Shown piece after piece: positions 33,093-42,121 of a stretch of DNA of 64,000 bases (positions within the stretch are counted from its first letter, which is position 1; every line of letters starts with the position of its first letter). Made by a program: the position numbers and the translations under genes. The notes below the pieces were generated by a model, which searched no databases, was not told the DNA's origin, and saw nothing but the letters and a program-made list of their open reading frames with translations. Source of the DNA: Streptomyces olivaceoviridis (GTDB taxonomy: Bacteria; Actinomycetota; Actinomycetes; Streptomycetales; Streptomycetaceae); contig NZ_BMUI01000005.1 in the NCBI RefSeq assembly GCF_014650115.1, positions 124,001 to 188,000 on the forward strand, read 5' to 3'.

Positions 33093-33998
33093 TCACGTGT
33101 GCGCGACGACCGCGACGGGGGCGGCGATGTGGTGCAGCGCGCAGTGGGTGACATGGCCGATGTGCGCACCGAACGAGTGCGGGCGGACACGCCGTCCGAC
33201 GACCACCAGGGAGGCGTCACGGGAATCGTTGACGAGGACCTGTGGAGCGCTGCCGCACCGGCTCGTTTCGATCACCTCGACGTCCGGGAACTTCTGCCGC
33301 CAGGGGCGCAGCACCTTGCCGAGGAGGGTGGCTTGCCCGCGTTCGAGCGAGGTGTGGAGCCTGGCGTCACCGGAGAAGCCGTGGAACGAGGCCGACGGCC
33401 CGGACCAGGCGTGGACGGCCCGCAGGGCCGCCTTCCGGCGGGCGGCGGCGTCGAAGGCGAAGTCCAGCAGCGTGTCGTCCGGGTGGTCGAGGTCGAGGCC
33501 GAGCACCACGGGCCGGAAGGGCGCCGCAGCGGACGGTACGCCCGTCGGGTCCATCCTGTGCTCGTCGGCGGCCTGCTCCCCCGCCCGCACCAGCACGACC
33601 GGGCGTTCGGCGCGGGCCACGACGCCCCGGCTCACCGAGCCGAGCACGAACCCGCCGAACCCGCCCACGCCCCGCGATCCCAGCACCAGCAGCTCGGCGT
33701 GGCCCGCCGCCTCGCCGAGGACATCGACCACGGTGCCGGTGAGCAGCTCGGTGGTCACCTCGACGCCCGGGTGGCGCAGCCGGATGCCGTCCGCGGACTC
33801 GTCTGTCAGCTGCTGGGCCCGGCGCACGTGACTCACCGGGTCCCGCCCCGGCATGCGGGCCACATACCGGGGCCTCGGCCCCTGGACGTGCACGATCTTC
33901 AGCGGCAGGCGACGCAGCAGGGCTTCGCGCGCGGCCCACTCGGCCGCGGCCCGGCTCTCGGGCGAGTCGTCGAGACCCACCGTGACGGTTCGCGACAT
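33093..33998 (-). CDS. Universal stress protein, two-domain (USP2)
   Basis: A 301-residue tandem UspA protein. Domain 1 starts VTVGLDDSPESRAAAEWAAREA and carries LGSRGVGGFGGFVLGSVS; domain 2 starts PVVLGLDLDHPDDTLLDFA and ends VVVGRRVRPHSFGAHIGHV, where the ATP loop is degenerate. The ATG follows GGGAGGCGGAG. The first gene of a USP2-USP1(-ADH) run, with paired GGG-N7-GGCCC-like sites 64-97 bp upstream. Confidence 0.92.
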   Translation of the reverse strand: MSRTVTVGLDDSPESRAAAEWAAREALLRRLPLKIVHVQGPRPRYVARMPGRDPVSHVRRAQQLTDESADGIRLRHPGVEVTTELLTGTVVDVLGEAAGHAELLVLGSRGVGGFGGFVLGSVSRGVVARAERPVVLVRAGEQAADEHRMDPTGVPSAAAPFRPVVLGLDLDHPDDTLLDFAFDAAARRKAALRAVHAWSGPSASFHGFSGDARLHTSLERGQATLLGKVLRPWRQKFPDVEVIETSRCGSAPQVLVNDSRDASLVVVGRRVRPHSFGAHIGHVTHCALHHIAAPVAVVAHT

Positions 33999-34061
33999 GG
34001 TCTCCGCCTCCCGGGTGAGGGGTCCGACACCAGGGTGGCGCCGTGGGGCGCACACGATCAG

Positions 34062-34095
34062 GGGCCATACGGCCCCGCCCGGGACCGGCCGACCC
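34062..34095. promoter_or_regulatory. Tandem GGG-N7-GGCCC-like boxes before USP2
   Basis: GGGCCATACGGCCC (34062-34075) is a perfect inverted repeat around ATAC. GGACCGGCCGACCC (34082-34095) starts exactly 20 bp later and fits seven of eight defined positions. The ACGGCCC half is shared with the sites at 30178, 36144 and 37761. Confidence 0.55.
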
Positions 34096-34197
34096 CTTCG
34101 AGGCGGACGCCGAAGGGGCGGTCCGAGGCCGGGCGGTCCGAGACCGGGCGGTCCGGCTCCTTCCAGTGTGCCGGGCGGCCGGGCCCACGGGTCTTCT

Positions 34198-34641
34198 TCA
34201 CTGCCGCGCGGAGCGCACGATCACCACCGGACAGCTCGCGTGCTGCGAGACGTGCTGGCTGACGGAGCCCAGCAGGGCGCGCGCGAACCCGCCCCTGCCC
34301 CGGCTGCCGACGACCAGGGCCTCGGCTCCTTCGGCGGCTCGCAGCAGGACGTCGGCGGGGTTGCCGTGCACCACGTGGGTCCGCACGGAGCCGGCCGTGT
34401 CCGCGCCGAGCGCGTCGGTCAGCTCCCGGCTCATCTTCTGGCGTGTCTCGTCCTCGTCGACGTCCATGTCGACGGCGGGCCCCGACCAGCCGTACAGGCC
34501 CGGCAGCTCCCACACCGCGACCGCTTCCACGGTGCCGCCGACCAGGCCGGCGTAGCGCACGGCCCAGCGCAGGGCGTCGTAGGAGGACTGCGACCCGTCG
34601 ACACCGACCACCACCCGGCGCTCGGAGGCATCCTTGTCCAT
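34198..34641 (-). CDS. Universal stress protein, single-domain (USP3)
   Basis: A 147-residue single UspA domain. It starts RRVVVGVDGSQSSYDALRW and has the complete ATP-binding loop VVGSRGRGGFARALLGSVS followed by CPVVIVR. A Met/Asp-rich insertion (VDMDVDEDETRQKM) lies between the first helix pair. AAGGAGAGG precedes the ATG. A GGGCCGTTCCGCCC element (34676-34689) lies 35 bp upstream but is a poor match to the other sites. The region 34642-34956 shows no gene. Confidence 0.92.
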   Translation of the reverse strand: MDKDASERRVVVGVDGSQSSYDALRWAVRYAGLVGGTVEAVAVWELPGLYGWSGPAVDMDVDEDETRQKMSRELTDALGADTAGSVRTHVVHGNPADVLLRAAEGAEALVVGSRGRGGFARALLGSVSQHVSQHASCPVVIVRSARQ

Positions 34642-34956
34642 GCGTCCCACCTCTCCTTCGGTGTGTGTGCCCGCCGGGCCGTTCCGCCCCTGTCCCCACG
34701 CTGCGGGACCCGTCGCCACACCGCCAGAGATGCGCATCCGGCGGCATGACGGACGGCTGTGCGCGGTCAGCGCGCGTGGCGCGCGGCCCGGCCGGTTCGA
34801 CTTGCTCCCGCGGTTGTGCGATTCGGCCCCGCCCGCGGGTACACGAGGGGGGATGCTGGGTGTGGGGCCGACGGCTGTCCGGGCATCGGGGCGAGCCCGA
34901 CCGCCGGGAGCGCCGGCGTTCCCAAGAGCATCCCGTACTCGCGATGTGGAGGGCCG

Positions 34957-35169
34957 ATGAGCCGACGCACTCAAGCTGACGCGCGGGCCGAGCGGACCTA
35001 CCGCGGTCCGGCGCTGCCCTCGGCGAGGAAGACGCGGCGGCGCGCGGCGCCCCGGCCGGCCGGTTCCGGTCGGTTGAGCGCTCGCAGTGCCGACGGCGAG
35101 CGGATGCTGCTGCCCGGCGGCACATGGCGGCGCGTCGAGACCATCAGGGTGCGAAGCCTGTTCGGGTGA
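34957..35169 (+). CDS. Possible small basic protein
   Basis: A 70-codon frame starting MSRRTQADARAERTYRG, very rich in Arg, with GGAGG 5 nt before the ATG. No family is recognised. It is the only forward gene candidate in a 578-bp gap between two leftward USP genes and could be spurious, since Arg-rich frames are common in GC-rich intergenic DNA. Confidence 0.3.
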   Translation: MSRRTQADARAERTYRGPALPSARKTRRRAAPRPAGSGRLSARSADGERMLLPGGTWRRVETIRVRSLFG

Positions 35170-35219
35170 GGCCGCAGGACCGCTCACCCGCGGTGCGTTC
35201 GGAGCACGCCGCGCCGCGC

Positions 35220-36095
35220 TCACTGCCGTTCGGGCACGACCGCGACCGGGCACTGGGCATGGTGGAGGAGGGCATGGCCCACACGGCTGAGCTGCGGTCC
35301 GAAGTGCCCCTTTCCGCGTCGTGCGCCGACGATCACGAGGTCCGCGGCGGCCGACCGTTCCACGAGGATCTTGCCGGCCGGTCCCTCGACGGCCGCCGGG
35401 CGCGTCCGGACGTGCGGGTACTCGTCGATCGCGGCCGTGAGCCGGGCGTCGACGGCGGAGGAGGCGCTCTGCCCGGACGTCTCGACCGGTCCGTCGGCCT
35501 GTGGCCGGTTGCCGCTCCTGTCGTGGGCGGGCCCGCGCCAGGCATGCACGACGTCGAGGACGCAGCCGCGCACCTCCGCCTCCCGGAAGGCGAAGCGCAC
35601 GGCTTCCGCGCCGGTACCGGCTCCACCGAGGCCGAGCAGGATGCGCCCGTGCCCACCCGCCAGGCCCACCCGGTCACCCCGGACCACGACCGCCGGGCAG
35701 GGGGCTCGGGCCGCCACGGCCAGACCGACCGACCCGAGCAGCAGTCCCCTGAGCTCGCCGCGGCCACGCGAACCGGTCACCAGCGCGAAGGCCGCGCCGC
35801 CCTCGCGCAGGAGAGCGGCCGTCGCCTCCTCGGGAACGATGTCGGTGATGATCTCCGCGTCCCGGTTGCGTCGTTCCGCACGGTCGGCCGCCGCGGCCAC
35901 GATGTGCTCGGCCAGCACCTGCTCCGAGGACTGTCCCGGACCCGCCGGGGGCAGGCCGGCCTCGTAGCGCACCCAGAGGGAGGCGTGGACCAGCCTGAGC
36001 GGGAGACCGTGGCGGACGGCTTCGTCCACGGCCCAGTCGACCGCGACGAGGCTCGGCTCCGATCCGTCGACTCCCACGACCAGAGGGAGTGTCAT
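35220..36095 (-). CDS. Universal stress protein, two-domain (USP4)
   Basis: A 291-residue tandem UspA protein, similar in layout to USP1. Domain 1 starts LVVGVDGSEPSLVAVDWAVDEA with ATP loop TGSRGRGELRGLLLGSVG; domain 2 starts ILLGLGGAGTGAEAVRFA and ends VGARRGKGHFGPQLSRVG. The ATG is preferred; a GTG three codons upstream is possible. Paired GGG-N7-GGCCC-like sites lie 49-82 bp before the ATG. Confidence 0.92.
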   Translation of the reverse strand: MTLPLVVGVDGSEPSLVAVDWAVDEAVRHGLPLRLVHASLWVRYEAGLPPAGPGQSSEQVLAEHIVAAAADRAERRNRDAEIITDIVPEEATAALLREGGAAFALVTGSRGRGELRGLLLGSVGLAVAARAPCPAVVVRGDRVGLAGGHGRILLGLGGAGTGAEAVRFAFREAEVRGCVLDVVHAWRGPAHDRSGNRPQADGPVETSGQSASSAVDARLTAAIDEYPHVRTRPAAVEGPAGKILVERSAAADLVIVGARRGKGHFGPQLSRVGHALLHHAQCPVAVVPERQ

Positions 36096-36143
36096 CGTCC
36101 CCACCGCCTTTCCCGGGGCCGCCCGTCGCGCCGTACACCGCGA

Positions 36144-36177
36144 GGGCGTTACGGCCCGGTCGGAAGTCCATCGGCCC
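36144..36177. promoter_or_regulatory. Tandem GGG-N7-GGCCC-like boxes before USP4
   Basis: GGGCGTTACGGCCC (36144-36157) and AAGTCCATCGGCCC (36164-36177) start exactly 20 bp apart, both ending GGCCC. Same spacing and same distance to the gene as the sites before USP2. Confidence 0.5.
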
Positions 36178-36236
36178 CTTGCAGCTCGCTGTCCCCTTCG
36201 CCGGTCCAGGTACCGCTCGCTGTCGCCTTCGCCGGT

Positions 36237-36491
36237 TCAGGTCCGGGGCGGTCCGGCGTGCAGTGTGTTCAGACGGCGCCGGTAGTCGTCCTCGTCGATC
36301 TCCCCGCGGGCCGGCCGCTCACGGAGGATGTCCTCCGCCGACGGTGGGGCCGGAAGGTGCCGGTGATCCCGCGGCCGGTGGAGGGCGCGGACGAGCAGCA
36401 CGAGGACTGCGATGATCAGCGCCCAGAACAGGATCACGCCGGTCGACATCGCGAACCATCCACCGACGCCGTGTCCGTACCGGAACACCAT
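36237..36491 (-). CDS. Small membrane protein with SHOCT domain
   Basis: An 84-residue protein. One transmembrane helix (STGVILFWALIIAVLVLLVRAL, residues ~16-37) is followed by a short linker and a C-terminal SHOCT motif (SAEDILRERPARGEIDEDDY then RRRL). SHOCT helices cap diverse small membrane or secreted proteins and are thought to promote oligomerisation. It lies between USP4 and the second ADH on the same strand. A palindrome GGGCCGGGCGGCCC (36594-36607) lies 103 bp upstream. Confidence 0.85.
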   Translation of the reverse strand: MVFRYGHGVGGWFAMSTGVILFWALIIAVLVLLVRALHRPRDHRHLPAPPSAEDILRERPARGEIDEDDYRRRLNTLHAGPPRT

Positions 36492-36683
36492 GGTCTCTCA
36501 CCTGCTTCGGCCCTGCTCCGTGGCCGGATCGCCGGCGCGCCCGGCGGCTCCTGCCCTCACTCGCATCGTCCCGCCGCCCGTCCCCGCCGTCTGGGGCCGG
36601 GCGGCCCCGGACGGTGGGCCGGTACGCCCGTACGGGGGCGGAGCGGACCGTAGCCACCTGCGTCCCCCGGCTGCCGATGGCCC

Positions 36684-37709
36684 TCACCGGTGCAGCACGA
36701 CTTTGAGCGCGCCCGTGCCGGTGCCGTGTGCGAAGACCTCGTAGGCGTCCTCCATGGCGTCGAGACCGAAGGTGTGGGTGACCAACGGGGCGACGGCCAG
36801 TTGGCCGAACCTGAGCAACTCCAGCAGCCACGGTGTGGAGGACGTGTCCACCTGCCCCATGCTGATCGTCACGTTCTTGCGCCACATCGCCTCAAGGTGC
36901 AGCGTCGTCGGTCTGCCGTGCGTGCCGATGTTGGCGATGTGTCCTCCCGCCCGGACGGCGCGCGTGCACAGCAGGAAGCCGTCCGGATCACCGGACGCCT
37001 CGATGACCACGTCGGCTCCCGGCCCCTCGGACAGTTCGGTGATCATCTTTCCCGGCGATTCGGCGGCGTCCGCCCCCACCCGGGCAGCGGTTTCGAGCCG
37101 TGAGCCGGCCAGGTCGACGACGATGATCCTGTGGGGCGAGTAGAGCCGCGCGACGACGACCGAGGCGAGGCCGACGGGGCCGCCACCCACCACGACCACG
37201 GTGTCTCCCGGACCGACGTGTCCGTTGCGGACCCCGACCTCGTAGGCGGTCGGCAGCAGTTCGGCGAGCAGCACCGCGTCGTCCAGCGGGAGGTCGCAGG
37301 GCCGTCGGGTGGTGGAGTGATCGGCGAACGGCACACGCACGAGCTCGGCCTGGGTGCCGTCGATCAGATTCCCCAGGAGCCATCCGCCGCCACCCCGGCA
37401 CTGTCCGTACCGGCCGTCGTGGCACTCCCGGCAATCCCCGCAGGCCGACACGGACGACACGATCACCTGGTCGCCGGGGCGCAGGTGGTTGACCTGCCTG
37501 CCGGTCTCCACGACCTCGCCGACGGCTTCGTGGCCGAGCACGGTCCCCGGCTTCACGTCGGGGAAGTCGCCCCGCCGGATGTGCAGGTCCGTGCCGCACA
37601 CGGTGGTCGCGTCGACGCGCACGACGGCGTCGGTCGCCTCCTCGATCACGGGGTCGGGCACGGTGTCCCAGGAGATCCGCGCCGGGCCGTGGTAGACGAG
37701 CGCTCGCAC
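36684..37709 (-). CDS. Zinc-dependent alcohol dehydrogenase (MDR), second
   Basis: A 341-residue medium-chain dehydrogenase paralogous to the one at 31 kb. It has TTVCGTDLH and GHEAVGE (catalytic zinc), CGDCRECHDGRYGQC (structural zinc), and VVVVGGGPVGLAS (NAD(P) motif). I use the GTG at 37709 (VRALVYHG) because GAGGA lies 9 nt before it; a GTG three codons upstream overlaps that site. A GGGCAACACGGCCC site lies 52 bp upstream. Two near-twin ADHs in one stress island suggest different conditions or substrates. Confidence 0.92.
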   Translation of the reverse strand: MRALVYHGPARISWDTVPDPVIEEATDAVVRVDATTVCGTDLHIRRGDFPDVKPGTVLGHEAVGEVVETGRQVNHLRPGDQVIVSSVSACGDCRECHDGRYGQCRGGGGWLLGNLIDGTQAELVRVPFADHSTTRRPCDLPLDDAVLLAELLPTAYEVGVRNGHVGPGDTVVVVGGGPVGLASVVVARLYSPHRIIVVDLAGSRLETAARVGADAAESPGKMITELSEGPGADVVIEASGDPDGFLLCTRAVRAGGHIANIGTHGRPTTLHLEAMWRKNVTISMGQVDTSSTPWLLELLRFGQLAVAPLVTHTFGLDAMEDAYEVFAHGTGTGALKVVLHR

Positions 37710-37760
37710 CGGACTCACTTCCTCGCTCCCCCTCTACACGGTCGCCCCCGTGACGCTGCC

Positions 37761-37774
37761 GGGCAACACGGCCC
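37761..37774. promoter_or_regulatory. GGG-N7-GGCCC-like box before second ADH
   Basis: GGGCAACACGGCCC, sharing the ACGGCCC half and GGG start with the sites at 30178, 34062 and 36144. No good second box was found 20 bp away on either side. Confidence 0.4.
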
Positions 37775-37867
37775 ACGCAAGGTGGACCTCATGCGCACCC
37801 GGGATCAGTCGGCGGCACGCCGCTGACGTGCGGGGAGAGCGCCGCGGCGCTCTCCCCGGCAGGAGGT

Positions 37868-40252
37868 TCAGCCGTCCCATGTCCAGTCGGCGACCTCGGG
37901 CAGGTCCGTACCGTGTTCCCGGATGTGGACGTGGTGGCGCTGGCGGGTGTCCTCCATGTGCTGGCGCACCCCGGCCGCGCGGACGGCGAGGCCGGGGACG
38001 CGGTCGACGACGTCCATGACCAGGCGGTAGCGGTCCAGGTCGTTGCGGACCACCATGTCGAAGGGGGTGGTCGTCGTGCCGATCTCCTTGTAGCCGCGCA
38101 CGTGCAGGTGGCGGTGCCCGGTACGACGGTAGGCCAGCCGGTGGATGAGCCAGGGGTAGCCGTGGTAGGCGAAGATCACCGGCCTGTCGGCCGTGAACAG
38201 TCCGTCGTACTCGAAGTCGCTCATGCCGTGCGGGTGTTCCTCGCTGGGCAGCAGTCGGGCGATGTCGACCACGTTGACCACGCGCACGGCCAGGTCGGGC
38301 AGGTGGCGGCGCAGCAGCTGGACCGCGGCGAGGACCTCCTGCGTCGGCACGTCACCCGCGCACGCGAGCACCACGTCCGGTTCGCGCGTGCCGTCCTCGC
38401 TGCCGGCCCACTCCCAGATGCCGGCGCCCCGGGCGCAGTGGACCTTCGCCTCCTCCATCGACAGCCAGTCGAAGCAGGGCTGCTTGCCCGCCACGATCAC
38501 GTTGACGTAGTCGCGGCTGCGCAGGGCGTGGTCCGCCACGGACAGCAGTGTGTTCGCGTCCGGCGGGAAGTAGACCCGTACGGCCTCGGGGCTCTTGTTC
38601 AGGATGTGGTCCACGAAGCCGGGGTCCTGGTGGGAGAAGCCGTTGTGGTCCTGCCGCCACACATGGGAGGTGAGGAGGTAGTTCAGGGAGGCGACCGGAG
38701 CGCGCCAGGGCAGGCGGCGGGTGGTGCGCAGCCACTTGATGTGCTGGTTGACCATCGAGTCCACGATGTGCACGAAGGCCTCGTAGCAGGAGAACAGCCC
38801 GTGCCGGCCCGTGAGGAGGTAGCCCTCCAGCCAGCCCTGGCAGGTGTGCTCGGAGAGGATCTCCATCACCCGGCCGTGTCGGTCGAGGTGCTCGTCCACG
38901 TCGAGGATGGCGGCCTGCCAGGCCTTGCCGCTGGCCCCGTAGACGGCCTGGAGCCGGTTGGAGGCGGTCTCGTCGGGGCCGACGAGCCGGAAGTCCCGGC
39001 GGTCGGTCGTCGCCCGCATGACGTCTTCGAGCATGTCACCGAGGACACGCGTGGGTTCGTGCAGAGTGGCGCCGTGCTTGTCCACCTCGACGGCGTACTT
39101 CTCCAGGGGCGGAAGAGGCAGTTCCCGCGCGAGGAGGCCGCCGTTGGCGTGCGGTGTGGCGCCGAGCCGTCGGGCACCCTCCGGGACGCATGCCACTACG
39201 TGCGCGCGGGGGGCGCCGTGCTCGTCGAACAGTTCCTCGGGGCGGTAGGAGCGCAGCCACTGCTCCAGCTGCCGCAGGTGTTCCGGGTTGTCCCGCACGG
39301 CGGCCAGCGGCACCTGGTGCGCGCGCCAGGTGCCCTCGACCGGCAGTCCGTCCACCTCGGCGGGACCGGTCCAGCCCTTGGGCGTGCGCAGCACGATCAC
39401 GGGCCAGCGGGGCCGGTCCGTGGCCCGGTCCTCGCGGGCGGCACGCTGGAAGCCGGCGATGCGGTCGAGCGCCTCGTCCATCGCCGCGGCCATCGCGCGA
39501 TGGACGGCCGTCGGGTCGTCACCGGTGACATGGACGGGGTCGTGGCCGTAGCCACGCAGGAGTTCGTCCAGTTCGGTTTCCGGGAGCCGGGCCAGCACCG
39601 TCGGGTTGGCGATCTTGTAGCCGTTCAGGTGCAGGATCGGCAGCACGGCGCCGTCGCGGACCGGGTCGAGGAACTTGTTGGAGTGCCAGGAGGCGGCCAG
39701 CGGACCGGTCTCCGCCTCCCCGTCGCCGATCACGCAGGCGACCAGCAGGTCCGGGTTGTCGAAGGCGGCGCCGTAGGCGTGTGACAGGGAGTAGCCGAGC
39801 TCACCGCCTTCGTGAATGGAGCCGGGGGTCTCGGGGGCGACATGGCTGGGCACCCCGCCCGGGAAGGAGAACTGCTTGAACAGCCGGGCCATGCCGGCCG
39901 CGTCCCGGGTGATGTCCGGGTAGGTCTCGGTGTACGACCCCTCCAGCCAGGAGTTGGCGAGGACGGCCGGGCCGCCGTGTCCGGGCCCCCAGACGCACAG
40001 CGCGTCCAGGCCGCGGGCCTTGATGACGCGGTTGAGGTGGGTGTGCACCAGGTTCAGGCCGGGTGAGGTGCCCCAGTGGCCGAGCAGCCGCGGTTTGACG
40101 TGCTCGGGCTGGAGCGGCTCGCTCAGCAGGGGGTTGGCCATGAGGTAGATCTGACCGACGGAGAGGTAGTTCGCGGCGCGCCAGTGGGCGTCCAGTGAGG
40201 TGAGCTCCTCGTCCGAGAGTTCGGCGGGCGCCGTGTGCGTGTCGACGGACAT
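37868..40252 (-). CDS. xfp: Phosphoketolase (xylulose-5-phosphate/fructose-6-phosphate)
   Basis: A 794-residue thiamine-diphosphate enzyme of normal family length. Signatures include the N-terminal [65 protein letters not shown] (split: [13 protein letters not shown] and [13 protein letters not shown]), the TDP motif [13 protein letters not shown]...[12 protein letters not shown], and the C-terminal [12 protein letters not shown]. It cleaves xylulose 5-phosphate with phosphate into acetyl phosphate and glyceraldehyde 3-phosphate, giving ATP via acetate kinase without respiration. GAAAGGGA precedes the ATG. Such genes are frequent in low-oxygen islands of actinobacteria. Confidence 0.95.
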   Translation of the reverse strand: MSVDTHTAPAELSDEELTSLDAHWRAANYLSVGQIYLMANPLLSEPLQPEHVKPRLLGHWGTSPGLNLVHTHLNRVIKARGLDALCVWGPGHGGPAVLANSWLEGSYTETYPDITRDAAGMARLFKQFSFPGGVPSHVAPETPGSIHEGGELGYSLSHAYGAAFDNPDLLVACVIGDGEAETGPLAASWHSNKFLDPVRDGAVLPILHLNGYKIANPTVLARLPETELDELLRGYGHDPVHVTGDDPTAVHRAMAAAMDEALDRIAGFQRAAREDRATDRPRWPVIVLRTPKGWTGPAEVDGLPVEGTWRAHQVPLAAVRDNPEHLRQLEQWLRSYRPEELFDEHGAPRAHVVACVPEGARRLGATPHANGGLLARELPLPPLEKYAVEVDKHGATLHEPTRVLGDMLEDVMRATTDRRDFRLVGPDETASNRLQAVYGASGKAWQAAILDVDEHLDRHGRVMEILSEHTCQGWLEGYLLTGRHGLFSCYEAFVHIVDSMVNQHIKWLRTTRRLPWRAPVASLNYLLTSHVWRQDHNGFSHQDPGFVDHILNKSPEAVRVYFPPDANTLLSVADHALRSRDYVNVIVAGKQPCFDWLSMEEAKVHCARGAGIWEWAGSEDGTREPDVVLACAGDVPTQEVLAAVQLLRRHLPDLAVRVVNVVDIARLLPSEEHPHGMSDFEYDGLFTADRPVIFAYHGYPWLIHRLAYRRTGHRHLHVRGYKEIGTTTTPFDMVVRNDLDRYRLVMDVVDRVPGLAVRAAGVRQHMEDTRQRHHVHIREHGTDLPEVADWTWDG

Positions 40253-40595
40253 CCGGATCCCTTTCGTGTCGGGACGGCGTTCGGGGGCTTCATGCGTGCC
40301 GGCCTCTGTACGACCACCTTCCATCGACGCGCCGGGTTCCCGACAGGGCCGTTCGGGCCACCGGCCGCGCGGCGGACGGTCCCGCAGGACCTGGCTGCCT
40401 CGGCCGGCACCCGATCGGACCACCCGTCCGGCCGGTCGGCGGTGCGAACGTCTTCCCGGCGCTGCGACGAGATGCCGTCAGCCCGACGGCGACCGGCGGG
40501 GCCCGCGACCGCGACGGGGGCGGCGCGGGCACCGGGGCGCGGCCGGAGCCGCTTCCGTCCTCGTCGCGCACTCCGGTCGTCGTGGCCCCTGCCGT
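40253..40595. other. Intergenic stretch before phosphoketolase
   Basis: 343 bp without a supported gene. GGGCCGTTCGGGCC (40346-40359) fits seven of eight defined positions of the GGG-N7-GGCCC-like sites and lies 94 bp before the phosphoketolase start. Otherwise I see nothing definite; the upstream neighbour's stop is at 40596. Confidence 0.35.
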
Positions 40596-41588
40596 TCAGG
40601 CGATGTCGAGGACGTCGCGGACGGACCGGCGGGGCGTGGCGGGGCCCTGTGGCCCGTAGCCCAGGCGGAGCACCATCTGGACGTGGCCGCGGCCCGTCAC
40701 GGGGTCACGGGTCAGCAGGCGCAGGTCCCGGCTCTCCAGGGCGTGGGAGGTCAGGGAGGTGGCGAGCCCCGCCAGGGTCGCCTCCAGCAGCACCCGTTGC
40801 AGTGCCTGGCCGGCCCGGAGCCAGTCGGCGGGGCCGTCGCCCGGTGTGCTCAGCAAGGCCAGGTGCGGGTCCTTCTCGAACGAGGCCGTGCCGCGGTCGG
40901 CCACCGGGCGGCGGCCGGCGAAGTCACGCATGGGCGCCTTGCCGTCCCGCATGCGCGGTCCGAAGGCGTACTCCGGGACCCCGTCGGTGGCCGTGTCGGC
41001 CTCCGGTCCGAGCCGCGTCCAGCGCCGCAGGTCCCCCGCGCTCTCCGGGTGCAGGACGTCGCGGTTCTCCGCGTCGTGCACCAGGTCCAGGATCGTCCGC
41101 ACGTGCCACGGCCCGGGGAACTGCAACTCCGCCCCTTCCCGGTCCGCCGCCGCGCGCAAGGCGGCCCGCACGTCCTCCGGGATGTCCTTCTCGTCGAAGG
41201 GGTACCGGCTGGTGTGCCGCCGGCGGACGGCCTGGTGCAGACGGACCAGATCGTCTTCCGAGGCGTCCGGGTCTGTCCCGCCCAGCCGGACCGCGGCGAG
41301 CCGCAGCGGTTCGGCGGGGTCCGGCAGCAGGCTGACCGTGGGGGTGATGCCGGCGTGCGCCGCGGCGACCCGCAACGTGAACAGTGCCGCACCGCAGCCG
41401 ATGTGCAGGGCGCGGTTGCCGGGGTCGGAGCGGGGCATGGCGCGGTCGAGGTCGGCGAACAGCAGCAGGACCCGCTCGCTCGCCAGGAAGCGGAAGCGCC
41501 AGGGCTGCGCGTTGTGCATGGAGGGAGCGGTCACGGCCTCGGCGACCAGACCGGCGACCGTCTTCGCGTCCGGCTGCGGTGTGTCCAT
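40596..41588 (-). CDS. Acg-type nitroreductase-fold protein
   Basis: A 330-residue protein of the Acg family (nitroreductase fold, FMN). It opens with LVAEAVTAPSMHNAQPWRF, the classic first FMN-contact block, and continues with HIGCGAALFTLRVAAAHAG, RRRHTSRYPFDEKD and the second block LRAGQALQRVLLEATLAGLATSL, ending in QMVLRLGYG. Tuberculosis Acg (Rv2032) lacks normal nitroreductase activity and is DevR-induced. AGGAGG precedes the ATG. Its presence supports reading this island as a dormancy-type regulon. Confidence 0.9.
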   Translation of the reverse strand: MDTPQPDAKTVAGLVAEAVTAPSMHNAQPWRFRFLASERVLLLFADLDRAMPRSDPGNRALHIGCGAALFTLRVAAAHAGITPTVSLLPDPAEPLRLAAVRLGGTDPDASEDDLVRLHQAVRRRHTSRYPFDEKDIPEDVRAALRAAADREGAELQFPGPWHVRTILDLVHDAENRDVLHPESAGDLRRWTRLGPEADTATDGVPEYAFGPRMRDGKAPMRDFAGRRPVADRGTASFEKDPHLALLSTPGDGPADWLRAGQALQRVLLEATLAGLATSLTSHALESRDLRLLTRDPVTGRGHVQMVLRLGYGPQGPATPRRSVRDVLDIA

Positions 41589-41630
41589 CGTGCCCTCCTG
41601 CCGACTCCGTCCCAGTACCCACATCGCGTG

Positions 41631-41664
41631 CGGGCGCACGTCCCGGGCCCGGGGCAGCGGTGCC
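41631..41664. promoter_or_regulatory. Tandem GGG-N7-GGCCC-like boxes before Acg-type gene
   Basis: CGGGCGCACGTCCC (41631-41644) and GGGGCAGCGGTGCC (41651-41664) start exactly 20 bp apart; each fits seven of eight defined positions. They lie 43-76 bp before the gene. Confidence 0.4.
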
Positions 41665-41821
41665 GTGGTCAGACGCGTTCAGGCTCCGGGCCGGTCCCCC
41701 TCAGGGACGGGGCAGGACGGGCCGCCGGGCGGTCGATGATCGATCGCGGCGTGGGTGACGGGACGGGTGCTCCGTCCGCCGGCGCCGCGGGTGGCGACCC
41801 TGCCGGACGTCACCCGCCGAT

Positions 41822-42020
41822 GATGCCGCTGACCAGGTTCGTCGCCCCTCGTGCCCTCGTGTGGCCGTCCATCCTCGGTGCCCTCGGCAACGCCGGCCAT
41901 GTCGGCCTGTACGCCGAGGAGATCAGCCGCGCGGGCGAGCAACTGGGCGCGTCCCCACCGGCGTTCACGCGCCCCACCCGCATCGGCGCCACCGCCGGCC
42001 TCGACCGCGCCCTCGGCTGA
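41822..42020 (+). CDS. Coding-like fragment, unknown
   Basis: The frame ending at the TGA at 42020 reads MPLTRFVAPRALVWPSILG, then ALGNAGHVGLYAEEISRAGE and QLGASPPAFTRPTRIGATAG. Nearly every codon ends in G or C, as in real genes here, yet no ribosome site precedes the ATG at 41824 and I recognise no family. It may be the 3' remnant of a larger deleted gene upstream of the second ferredoxin. Confidence 0.3.
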
Positions 42021-42121
42021 CGACGCACCGGCGGCGGCCCCGAGGCGGCCACCGTGCGAGCGAACGGGTCTCCACCCATTCTGGAGGTGAGGGGGGTGTG
42101 ACAGCGGAGGAGGTAGTGAAG

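Noticed and set aside
34676..34689. GGGCCGTTCCGCCC as another stress-island box before USP3
   Set aside because: The right half departs from GGCCC and no second box lies 20 bp away, so I did not count it as a site.
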